Assembly: GCA_948567375.1 (NCBI GenBank)
Contig: OX419758.1
Coordinates: forward strand, 5,833,001 to 5,897,000
Reading direction: 5' to 3'
DNA length: 64,000 nucleotides
Origin: Lunularia cruciata
Lineage: Eukaryota; Streptophyta; Marchantiopsida; Lunulariales; Lunulariaceae
Made by a program: the position numbers and the translations under genes. The stretch's first letter is position 1, and each line of letters opens with the position of its first letter. Below are positions 1 through 9,172 of the stretch, piece by piece. Under the pieces are notes generated by a model. It saw only the letters and a program-made list of their open reading frames with translations, did no database searches and was not told the DNA's origin.

Positions 1-2
1 AA

Positions 3-1375
3 TCCGAAGAAGAATCAAAGCCAAGATGAGTCAGAAGACATGGGGGTAAGAAACCAGTGACTCCTCCAGCAAAAAGTGTACATAAGGTGGATACCAAGCT
101 GGATGCCCTCATCAAGGAGTTTTTGGATTTCAAGATCCAGATGATTGGGGCTAAGGACAGAAGGAAGGCCCCAGCATTTGGGAGATCAAATGTATGGTGC
201 ACCACATGTGGCAAATCAGGCCACAAAAACACAAAATGCAATACTTGTAATGCATTTCCGGTGCAATAAATTGATTGGGTTCTGGGATGGAGCCAAGACG
301 AGGACAAAGAGGCTATGTACCAAACACAAGAAGTACAGCCTCAAGCTAGCACATTGTACCAAGGTCCGAGGTTTGGACCAAGGGAGTATAACCCCAATGC
401 TCCTCCACAAAGACCACCAATGAGCAACTAGAATCGCCCTCAGAATGTTGCACCTAGAGCCTGTTATAATTGTGGCTCGATGGGACATTGGTCTCCAAAC
501 TGTCCGGAGCCAAGAAGGCAAATTGGGTATGTTCCCCTGTGCGGAAATTGTAAAGGATCAGGGCATACGGGCAACCAATGTCCTCACCCACCAAACCCAA
601 AGCCGCCTATAAAGTATGTATAGACCCCCGCTGAGCGTGCAACAATTCAGCCAAAGGGGGATACTAATGTAAATTGTATCACTCTTGAGGAAGAGAGACC
701 TCAAGAGGGGAGTCCGGCCTCGGAAGAAGAATGGCAGGACCTTGAAATTTTAAAAGTTGAGACACGCTCCAGCAAGAAGAAGCGTGATCCCAAAGAACTG
801 AGTACGACCTCGTCGTCTTCCAGAAAGGCAAAGAGACTATGCCCAAAGGCAATTCTTTCTGCCAAGGAGGAAAAGATCCTCGCAAAAGCCAAAGCTAAAG
901 CCTTGTAGAAAGAACTAAAGGAGGCACTACTCAAGACTCGGGAACTGAGTTTGGAAGAGGAGACGAAGACGAAGTCTCCAGTTTTTCTGGCAAACATCCG
1001 ATCCGAAGTAAAGGGTCTGATCCAAGCCAAAGTGGGCCAACCTGAGGAACCTCGGGTTAAGGTCATTAGCAAGCCCGTTACCATTTTGAAGCGTCCCGAA
1101 GTCAAGAGGGAACATGGAGAGACTTTGGACTCGAAGCCAAAGGCAAAGACGGTCAAACTGGGAGGAGTTCCCCAATATGATATTGTAGCAGATCTGGCAG
1201 CCACAAATGCCAACGTTACATTCATGCAATTGTGGGAAGATAACAAGTTGTACAAGAGGCAGCTGAATTTGGCACTCAAGAAGGTGAGGTCAATGTCAAA
1301 GAAGGACCTGCTTGCTATTTATCGTATTGAACAAGAAGATTTGGGATCTCCCGAGGTAGACGCGGAGATTGTAGG
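3..1375 (+). pseudogene. gag: E1 gag, C-terminal half with three zinc knuckles (decayed)
   Basis: Nucleocapsid part of Gag, which packages the element RNA. One frame runs from position 3 to about 1448 with scattered stops. Three CCHC knuckles are visible: CTTCGKSGHKNTKC near 205-250, CYNCGSMGHWSPNC near 460-505 and CGNCKGSGHTGNQC near 540-583. A Lys/Glu-rich linker follows, with repeats of KAKAK type near 880-905. The frame is broken by TGA near 27, TAA at 267, and TAG near 429, 627 and 906. E4 has a sense codon (Q or R) at most of these places, so they are point mutations. The N-terminal capsid part lies outside the window. Confidence 0.85.
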
Positions 1376-3410
1376 GTGCATGATCACATCGATACCCATT
1401 GATTCAGGGTCCGGTGTGAATCTCATGACCAAAGATACGGCAAATTGACTTGGGTATCACATGTTTGAACCAACACCCCGAGTGTTGAAATTTGCAGACC
1501 AAACCAGGAGACGGCCTTTGGGCATGCTATCAAATATAACCACGATTATTGGAGGGGTTCCCTTTAAATTGAACTACATCGTGTTGCGACCAATGACAAA
1601 GACTATTACCCTTTGTTGATCAGAAGACCTTGGTTGTACAGTGCCCAAGTTGTGGTGGATTGGCATCAGTAGAAGTTAAGATTTAAGGGCATTTTGTCTG
1701 AAGATCAAAAGCTGGTGACTGTGAGTTGGACAAAGGTTCCCCACCTTGGGGAAACAAGTTTGTCGGAAGAGGAGGACAAATCCGAAGACGAAGTCCAAGT
1801 TAACTATCTGGAATGCTACAAGGTGGATGTCAAAGACAAAGATCCATATGACCTCGCCTCGGGTGAACCTGACTTGGAGGAAGGGGGTTTGATGGCAGCT
1901 TGCCTCGGGTTAAGTCGAGTAAGCCATGTTGAAGGAGTCATTAACCCCAATGACCGTCAAGATGTTTTATTGACTAAAGGAAAAATTTTGAAAATCTCAA
2001 AGACAGTCACTTTGGAGGAGTTGGCAGGATACACTGCCATGTTCATAGAATTCTAGGATGTATTTGCCTGGTCTATTGATCAAATGCCGGGTATTCTACG
2101 AGAATTCGGAGAACACCGGATTGATCTAGTTGAAGGTGCAGTTCCGGTTTGGCAGCGACAATACCGCCTTAACCCAAAGTACTCGCTTTTGGTGAAAGAT
2201 GAAATTGATAAGTACTTAGGGGTCGGAATCATCTTCCTTGTCTTAAGCAGTGAATGGGTTTCCCCCATTGTCATTGTCTTGAAGAAGAAAATAGGGAAGA
2301 TCTGAGTGTGCCAAGACTTCCGGAAGTTGAACATAGTCACAAGGAAAGATCATCATCCTTGCCTTTTACCAATACAATTTTAGATCAGGTAGCGGGTCAT
2401 CCTTGTTATAGCTTTCTTGATGGATTTTCAAGGTACAATCAAGTATCCATTCGAGAAGAGGACAACGATAAAACTGCCTTCACGACCAATTGGGGCACTT
2501 TTGCTTACAATCAAATGCCCTTTGGGTTGTGTAATGCTCCCGCTACTTTCCAGCGGATGATGAATTCAATCTTCAAAGATTTCTTGCGCAAATTTGTGGA
2601 AGTTTTCATTGATGACTTTTGTGTGTTTGGGTGAAGAGATGTACATTTAGATTACCTTTGCCAAACTTTTGAAAGGTGTCATTTTGCTGACTTGTCATTA
2701 CACCCGAAGAAATGCTTCTTTGCAATGAAGGAGGGAATTCTTCTGGGGCATTGGGTGTCAAGCCAAGGTATTGAAGTCAATGTTGAGAGGTTAAGATAAT
2801 TGCAGCTTTGGAATCCCCAAAGAACATCCGGGAGCTGAGAGCCTTCTTGGGACATCTCGGATACTACATACACTTTGTGTCAAATTATGCAGTGCTTGCT
2901 GCACCACTTGCCAAGCTTTTGAAGAAATCTGAAGACTATTTGTGGGAAGCAAATCAAGAAGAAGCTTTCCAGGTGTTGAAGAAGAAGCTGGTTGAAGCAC
3001 CAGTTATGAGGGCCCCAAATTGGGACGTCCCTTTTCATGTATATGTGGACACTTTGTCCATGGCCATTAGAGTCGTCTTAAGTCAGAAGGACAAAAAGAA
3101 GAAGGACTACCCAATGTATTATGCCAACCGACAACTTTCAATTTCTGAAAAGAACTATTTGACGACTGAAAGAGAAGCACTCGGAATGGTGTATGCCTGC
3201 AAGAAATTTTGACATTATCTGTTGGGGTACAAGTTTGTCTTCTACGTTGACCATTACGCATTGCAACATTTGGTCAAGAAGGCAGATTTATCCGGGCAAA
3301 TTGCAAGATGGATCTTGTTGTTACAAGAGTTCACGTATACTGTACAAGTAAGGAAGGGAGCTTTGCATTCAAATGCGGACTTCCTGTCCAGGTTAGAAAC
3401 TCAAGACTAG
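1376..3410 (+). pseudogene. pol: E1 protease, reverse transcriptase and RNase H (decayed)
   Basis: Start of Pol. The aspartic protease active site reads IPIDSGSGVNLMT near 1393-1431, followed by TGA at 1446-1448. A one-base deletion near 1605 shifts the frame. RT follows: FVxxFIDDFCVFG with the YxDD-type motif FIDD near 2600-2630, and the Athila/Tat-typical FGLCNAPATFQRMM near 2521-2562. RNase H holds YVDTLSMAIR near 3043 and TEREALGMVYA near 3170. Further stops lie at 2054-2056 (TAG), about 2303 (TGA), about 2632 (TGA) and 3210 (TGA), with frameshifts near 2330 and 2790. The frame cannot yield a working polyprotein. Confidence 0.87.
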
Positions 3411-4782
3411 GAGTGGGAAATTGACAATCGGTTCCCTGACGAAGAGTTGTATCACTTATCAGCAATGCAAAGTATGAGGTATGCAGCTGAATATCATTAT
3501 CTGCATACTCTCCATTGTCCTAAAGGGATGGATCCGGAGCAGAAGGCAGTCTTTCTTAGGAAAGTGGGGCCATACCAGCTCAAACACAACATTTTATTTA
3601 AGATGGGCGAAGACGAAGTACTTTGGCGATGCTTGGAGTCATACCAAGTAGGAGGAGTGATTGAATCTTTACACTCCGAAGCATCGAGAGGACACTATGC
3701 TTTGAAGAATACTCTAAAGAAATTCTTTTGGCAGGGTATTGGTGGCCTACAATGTACAAAGACGTGCACGCTCATATCCGAAGCTGTGATGCTTGTCAAA
3801 GAATGGGGAAGCCGACGACTACTTCTCAATGGCCTTTGAGACCAATTTTGCCTTTGGCCCCATTTGAGAAATGGGAGATTGATTTTGTGGGTCACATTCA
3901 ACCAGTGACCCGAGTCACAAGAAAGTGATACATTTTGGTTTGCATTGACTATGCTACCAAAATGGTCGAAGCTGAAGCAACTCGCAGAGATGATGCTGAA
4001 ACTGTGGCGGAATTTTTCTTTTGAAACATCATCTCTTGATATGGGTGTCCTCTAGAATTGGTCAGTGACCAAGGAACACATTTTTTGAACTCTGTAATGG
4101 AGGCATTAACCAAGTACTTTCAGATTAAACATCGGAAGATGACTCCTTGTAACCCAAAAGCAAATGGCTTAACGGAAAAGGCAAATAGGTTACTTTGCAA
4201 AATTTTGAATAAAGTGACTGTCAATTATGCTTATGACTGGGATACAAAATTACCAGCCGCGTTGTGGGCCTATCGAATGACAGAAAAGAGTATAACCAAA
4301 CAGACTCCATACTTCTTGACATATGGCTTGCATCCCATACTGCCAGTTGAATTTGAAGTGCCGACATATCGGATTCTTTGCAAAGAACGAATGTCGGAAG
4401 AAGAAAGTCAGGATCTTTGAATTCACCAACTGATGTGGTTAGAAGAGAAAAGAGATGATGCAATGCAAACCACAAAAGAAGTACAAGCACAGAGGAAAGT
4501 CAAGCACAATAAGAGAATCAAACATGTAGCTATATGTGAAGGGATTTGGTTTTGTTATATGACAATTGCCAAATATTTTTTCCAGGCAAGTTGCATTTGA
4601 GATGGATGGGTCCCTATCGAGTTCTTCATCTTTATGAAAATGGGTCCATGCAGCTTGTAGACTTGGAAGGTAATCCTTTTGCCACTCAAGTAAACGGGTG
4701 GAGAGTTCAGCGATATTGGACCATAGACTCAGAAGTCTCAAAGACACCTGAGGTCTATGTTCGCAGGGACGCTCACATTTGA
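3411..4782 (+). pseudogene. int: E1 integrase (decayed)
   Basis: Integrase remnant. The zinc-binding HHCC part is visible as HSEASRGHYAL near 3674 and SCDACQRMGKP near 3780. The catalytic core shows D in IDFVGHIQ near 3880-3900, D in SDQGTHFLNS near 4061 and E in NGLTEKANRLL near 4164-4196. The C-terminal part ends PEVYVRRDAHI just before the polypurine tract. The frame is broken by a shift near 3730 and stops at 3926-3928 (TGA), about 4021, about 4036 and 4418-4420, plus a shift near 4540. The TGA at 3926 also occurs at the same codon in E4. Confidence 0.86.
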
Positions 4783-4793
4783 GGGAGGAGGTA
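4779..4793 (+). promoter_or_regulatory. E1 polypurine tract
   Basis: Purine-rich TTGAGGGAGGAGGTA sits directly before the LTR start TGTGGTGCCC. It matches the tract before the E4 3' LTR. It primes plus-strand DNA synthesis in LTR elements. Confidence 0.85.
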
Positions 4794-5216
4794 TGTGGTG
4801 CCCACATTTTTTTTTCCAAAATAAAGAAGAAGAAGTGTATAGAGAAGTCAGATTGCGCCTGTATGGCCGAAGAAGGCAAAGAAAAGAGTCTTTGGGATGA
4901 AACCCAAAGTAAAGTGACTTTGGGTCATAAGGCAAAGTGCTAAAAAATGCCATGTTAGCACACAACCCGAAGTAAGGAGTCTTCGTATTGGGGGGAGCTC
5001 AACTCGAGGCAAAGTCAGTCTAACAACCTTTTGTCAGGGCGAGAAATTCAAGAAGGGACTGTTCAAAAACCGGCAGCCCATACGCGTGAAGTTTGATTGA
5101 CAATGACAGGTGCATGCAGGAGGTGTGATTTCTTGGTAGAAACTCGGAGTGAAGAAAGACAAAGAAAGCGCAACTCTTTAAAAATCAAGATCACGACAAA
5201 GTAATGTCAAGCAATT

Positions 5217-5322
5217 GTGTTTTGCATATATACATTGCTACACAACATACATCGCTGTGAACATCATACACTATAGAAACACAACTCACACATAAGTCAT
5301 ACATAGACTCTAAAGTGCACAA
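5217..5322 (-). repeat. E2 extra U3 block outside the 3' LTR
   Basis: About 100 bp that repeats, with roughly four mismatches, the first part of the 3' LTR (5785-5880). Read on the minus strand it begins TGTGCACTTTAGAG directly after the end of the 3' LTR, a head-to-tail LTR junction, and ends TATATGCAAAACAC at the host sequence. The same block is missing from the 5' LTR at 14764-15207. The order is therefore that of a two-LTR circle opened inside one LTR. Confidence 0.75.
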
Positions 5323-5885
5323 CGTAATCAGATTGCTTAACACTTTCAACTCAACTCAACTCAATTCAAATCAGTTCTTGATCTGTCACTCTATAAACTG
5401 CCAACAACTGGGCACTGATTACAGTCAAGCCACACCCACTCAAGCATAGAGAATCCAGGTGACACTCGCCGGCCTCTATCCACCATAGCCAGGAACTCGA
5501 AGGCTCAACATCAGAGAAGTGAGCTCTCTAGAGCTCACTTCGAAACTATACCCCCCTGGACTCGAGCTAGCATTGGAATCCAATGGTCCCGCTGACGGCA
5601 CACTCAACGGTGCAAACGGTGCAAAGTGACGGTGGGCCCCACCGTGAAGTCAGTACCTTGAACACCAAATCAGACTGTCGGAAAGTAGTCCTTGAGAAAC
5701 TACTAGAATAACTCTAACTACTATCACTGGAACTCCAGTGTCCGAGCAGCTAGATGCAGAACTACAAATGGCGTGACAGCTGTCGTGCATATATACATCG
5801 CTACACAACATACATCACTGTCAACATCATACACTATAGAAACAAAACTCACACATAAGTCATACATAGACTCTAAAGTGCCACA
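5323..5885 (-). repeat. E2 3' LTR
   Basis: On the minus strand the LTR starts TGTGGCACTTTAGAG at 5885, right after a G-run polypurine tract, and ends GATTACG at 5323 where the other LTR has TGATTACA. The part 5323-5778 matches 14764-15207 with small indels and point changes. A perfect palindrome, GACAGCTGTC (5774-5783), marks the point where the 5' LTR copy is cut off. Confidence 0.8.
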
Positions 5886-5886
5886 A

Positions 5887-5898
5887 TCGCCCCCCTAG
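5887..5898 (-). promoter_or_regulatory. E2 polypurine tract
   Basis: Minus-strand CTAGGGGGGCGAT lies directly upstream of TGTGGCAC. Its position fixes the start of U3 and so supports an LTR that begins with the block at 5785-5885. Confidence 0.75.
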
Positions 5899-6054
5899 CT
5901 GGCGGTTAGGTCCCTCTAACTCCAGATAGCCATCTACTCTAAGTATATGGTATACCCTCTAATGGGCAAAGATCAGGAGGCCGGGTGCTATGGAGCCCCA
6001 TCGTTAGTCGCCTGTCTGCAATCTATACCATATAAAGAATGAACTAGCTACAGG
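5899..6054 (-). other. E2 3' untranslated spacer
   Basis: About 155 bp between the end of the integrase-PHD frame and the polypurine tract. No reading frame or further motif is seen. If the TGA at 6055 is itself a mutated CGA, the protein would continue a little into this stretch. Confidence 0.5.
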
Positions 6055-7497
6055 TCAAGTACATCTAGGACATAACCTCTGTCCCTGAGGAACCACCGTG
6101 AGGGGAGGAGTCATACATGCCATATGCCATCCTCTCGAACAACTATCACACACTAACATAATAGCAGCTCCACCAGAAGAGCCACATAACATACACCTCA
6201 AGCCTGCACGTACAAGTGCCAAGCTTGGGTCCATAGTACCATCAATGTTTGGGAGGTGGCATGGCGTACAATTGCACACATGATCCTTCCAAACAACACC
6301 ATCACGTCCTTCTAACACAAGGACTCCAGATGGCAAAACCTCACGCACTCTCAAGATAGTGCGGCCTGTAGAAACATCAAGTGTCATCGGTGCTGTCTGC
6401 TGTAGATATACATAGTCGCCTGGATGAAATCGACGAATCGAGGGTCTATAACCTCCTCCTCAAATGGTAGCATAGCGTAAATTATCTCTATGCTGAGCAA
6501 TCGCCAAGTTCTCAAAGGCCATCGGCATCACTCTCTGAAAGATCTCTGCCCGCTGAGAACATGCGCTCATCCATACATCGGGGTCATCCAAGTCCAAAAC
6601 TACAGTAGCATCTTGACAAATGGCTGCAGGTAAATCTGGATCTCGTCCATAGTGTAGAAAGTATGGAGAGAAGGATGCTAAGGAGGCTTGCTGGCTGAAC
6701 CGATAGCCCATGGCCAACCAAGGTAACTGGAGATCCCAATCTCCCAAGTGGACTCTCTGCAAACCATACTTTCGCAATCCTCTCTTCACCGTCTGAACCA
6801 CTCTCTCTACTAAGCCATCTGCCTCAAGGTGATCTCGGGATGTAGTACGATGATCAATCAAAGCCTTGTCACACAAGACTTGAAACTCTCCCAAGAAGTA
6901 TGTACCCTGATCAGTCAAAACCTTAGCTGGTGCACCAAAATGACTAAGAACTCAATCTAGGAATGAGTAAGCTGTCCCTTCACTAGACTTGTCAGGAAGT
7001 GCCACCAACTCAATCCACTTGGAGAAGTGCTCCACCATCACCAAAACATACCGATGATGTCTCACAGTCAGCGGTAAAGGTCCAGCAAAGTCCGAACTCC
7101 AATGGTAATCCAATCCCATGATAGGTAATGGGTGTAACTATGGCATAGGAGCATTGAATGAAACTCTAACTCGGTCACAAACCACACATCTGGCAACAAA
7201 CTGTTGCACCTCGGTCTGCATACCGCGCCACCAATAATGACTCTGAAGTAAGCTATATGTACGCTTTACTCCAAAATGTCCTAGCTCCTCATGAGCATGA
7301 CGGACCAACTGTGGTCTTTGTGATGGAAGTGGTACTACTCGCACTCTACCATCCTCCCATACACACAAAAGGTGTCTACCCTCCAATCTGAACCGTCTGG
7401 CTCGCTGAAGAACATGGTCTCTCTCCTTGGCCCCAATTGTGCCACCCACAACACCAGTGCAAAGATAGTCCATCACTAAGACATCATCATGAATGTC
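6055..7497 (-). pseudogene. int: E2 integrase with C-terminal PHD finger
   Basis: Integrase that would insert the cDNA into chromatin. In order: the HHCC zinc-binding part (HAHEELGHFGVKRT, then CVVCDRV) near 7160-7300; the catalytic core with D in SSDFAGPLP near 7090, D in LTDQGTYFLGEF near 6905 and E in ADGLVERVVQTVK near 6810; a C-terminal part with RVREVLPSGVLVLEGRDG and CTPCHLPNIDGTMDP; then a PHD finger. The whole stretch is one frame with stops at 7498 (TGA), 7138 (TAG), 6952 (TGA) and 6460 (TGA), each one C-to-T step from CGA or CAG. No chromodomain is seen; the PHD occupies that place. Confidence 0.85.
6061..6195 (-). other. PHD finger at the integrase C-terminus of E2
   Basis: A C4HC3 zinc-binding pattern: CMLC, then CDSC after 11 residues, H four residues later, C after two, and CPRC after 14. 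The sequence CDSCSRGWHMAC followed by TPPLTVVP is the classic PHD core. PHD fingers read the histone H3 tail, often its methylation state at K4, so a targeting role for integration is likely but inferred. The Trp usually found two residues before the last CxxC is Arg here (AGG), which may weaken this copy. A RING finger is unlikely because the order is C4HC3 with the PHD-type spacing and PPL motif. Confidence 0.85.
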
Positions 7498-8154
7498 TCA
7501 CTGAACTGTACCAATATCTTCACTCTCTGGATCTGTGACCTCAATAACTCCTCCTGTATGCGCTGAGAGAGATACCACCAAAGTCTCTGCAAATATACAC
7601 AAAAAGGCCGATGCATGCCAACCTGGCACCATCTCCTCATCTGTCTCACCATGCCAACGTACTCCGGTCTGATCCTGCTGGCTGGGACATGGGTTTCTAC
7701 TCAACCCATCTGCATCATGGTTCACCACTCCAAGTCTGTGAACAACCGTGAAATCATACTCTTGTAAAATCAGAGCCCATCATGCAAGCGTCCCTAAAAG
7801 CTTGTCGGACTCCATCAACCACTTCAGCGGCTGACGATCAGTGATGAGAGTGAAGGGGTTACCAAATAGGTAACATCGGAAATGTGCTACTGCCCAAACT
7901 GCTACCAAGCTCTCTCCCTCATATGAACTATACTTTGCCTCCGCTGAATTGTTGGAGCGACTAGCATAGGCCACCACAAACTCCTTCTCCTCATCATCAT
8001 GTTGGGTGAGCACTGCTCCAAGCCCCAACATACTCCAATCATTGTGAACCTGAAATGGTCGTCCTCTGATCGGTCTCCTTAAAATAGGAGCAGATGTCAA
8101 CCTCTCCTTGAGCTCTACAAAAGCTCTCTCCTGCTCATCTCCCCAACACCACTC
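7498..8154 (-). pseudogene. E2 RNase H
   Basis: RNase H domain that removes RNA from the RNA-DNA hybrid. The first Asp lies in FQVHNDWSMLGLGAVLTQ near 8040-8065, the Glu in YSSYEGESLVAVWAVAHF near 7890-7930 and an Asp in FTLITDRQPLKWLM near 7810-7855. A linker with VNHDADGLSRNPCP near 7690-7728 is the typical end of RNase H. The same frame continues from RT through TGA 7780-7782, where the family normally has ARWALIL, so CGA is the likely ancestor. Confidence 0.85.
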
Positions 8155-9150
8155 CTATGTAAGCTTGGTCAGCTTGGTCAAGGCCTTGGCAATGGCACTA
8201 AATCCTCTAACATAGCGGCGATAGAAGTTCGCCAACCCAAGGAATGCTTGCACTCTGCTCACATCCGTAGGCCAAGGAATATGTACAATAGCCTCCACCT
8301 TGGTCTGCTGAACACCAAGTCCTCCAAGGTAGATAGTGTGACCCAAATACTCAACCTACTCGTGGAAGAACCTACACTTCCCAGGATGTAGTTTGAGTCC
8401 ATGAGATCTCAACCTCTCAAACAACTCCAACAACTGTCTCTCACGCTCCTCCACAGTAGTGCTATAAACCAAAATGTCATCAATATAGCACCAAGCAAAA
8501 TCCAATCCAGCTAGGATCCTATCCATGACCCTCTGGAACTCAGTAGGAGCGTTCTTCAACCCAAATGGTAAGAACCTCCACTGATATAACACATCCTTGC
8601 CGTGAGGATCAATAGCCCAAAATGTTGTCTTGGACTTATCCTCCTTCTTGATCGGCAACTAATGATATCCCGCTTGAAGATCCAAAGTACTGAAGATCTT
8701 TGCATGCCCAATTGCATCAAAAATCTCCTTCGGTGTAGGCATGGCATACCAATCAGCCCTGGTCTGTCGGTTGATAGGATGGTAATCTCCACACATCCGC
8801 CTATCTGTATAGTTGCCATGCATATCCTTCTTGGCTAGCATCATTGTCGCTGATGCATACTCTCCATGTGAAATCTCCACCAAACCAGCCTCAAAAAGGT
8901 CACTACTCCGGCTCTGAATCAATGTCCTCTCCATATCACTATATCAATAAGGACGTCGGAAAATTGGTGTGTCGCTAGTCAGCTCAATCCGTATACCAGG
9001 TCCTTTTAGAGCACCCAAATCCTTCATACTGAAGGCAAAACAACTGGTGTGACTCCTCAAGAACCTCCAAACCCTCCGTCTTTCCTCTCCAGTAAGCTTG
9101 GGTCCAAGATCTGGCTCCCAAGTATCCTCTATAACTATAGTAGTAGTAGC
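8155..9150 (-). pseudogene. E2 reverse transcriptase
   Basis: RT domain. The pre-RT segment, with the TPIFRRPY motif, lies near 8947-9140. Then come the MCGDYHPINRQT motif, FSTLDLQAGYH, FLPFGLKNAPTEFQRVMD and the catalytic WCYIDDILVYS (YIDD) in the 8356-8658 part. The thumb holds FLGLANFYRRYV near 8215-8260. One frame covers everything with stops at 8944 (TGA), 8659 (TAG) and 8356 (TAG), and TAG 8155 at the end. The context of each suggests RPYRYS, GYHQLPI, HEQVEYLG and KLTQEW before mutation. The frame differs from that of the methyltransferase, with the shift near 9180. Confidence 0.87.
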
Positions 9151-9172
9151 AGTTAGTCATACTGACTAACTG

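Noticed and set aside
6061-6195. RING finger or gag-type zinc knuckle at the end of integrase
   Set aside because: Ligand order C4HC3 with 4-residue spacing before His and the PPL motif is PHD-type; knuckles have only four ligands.
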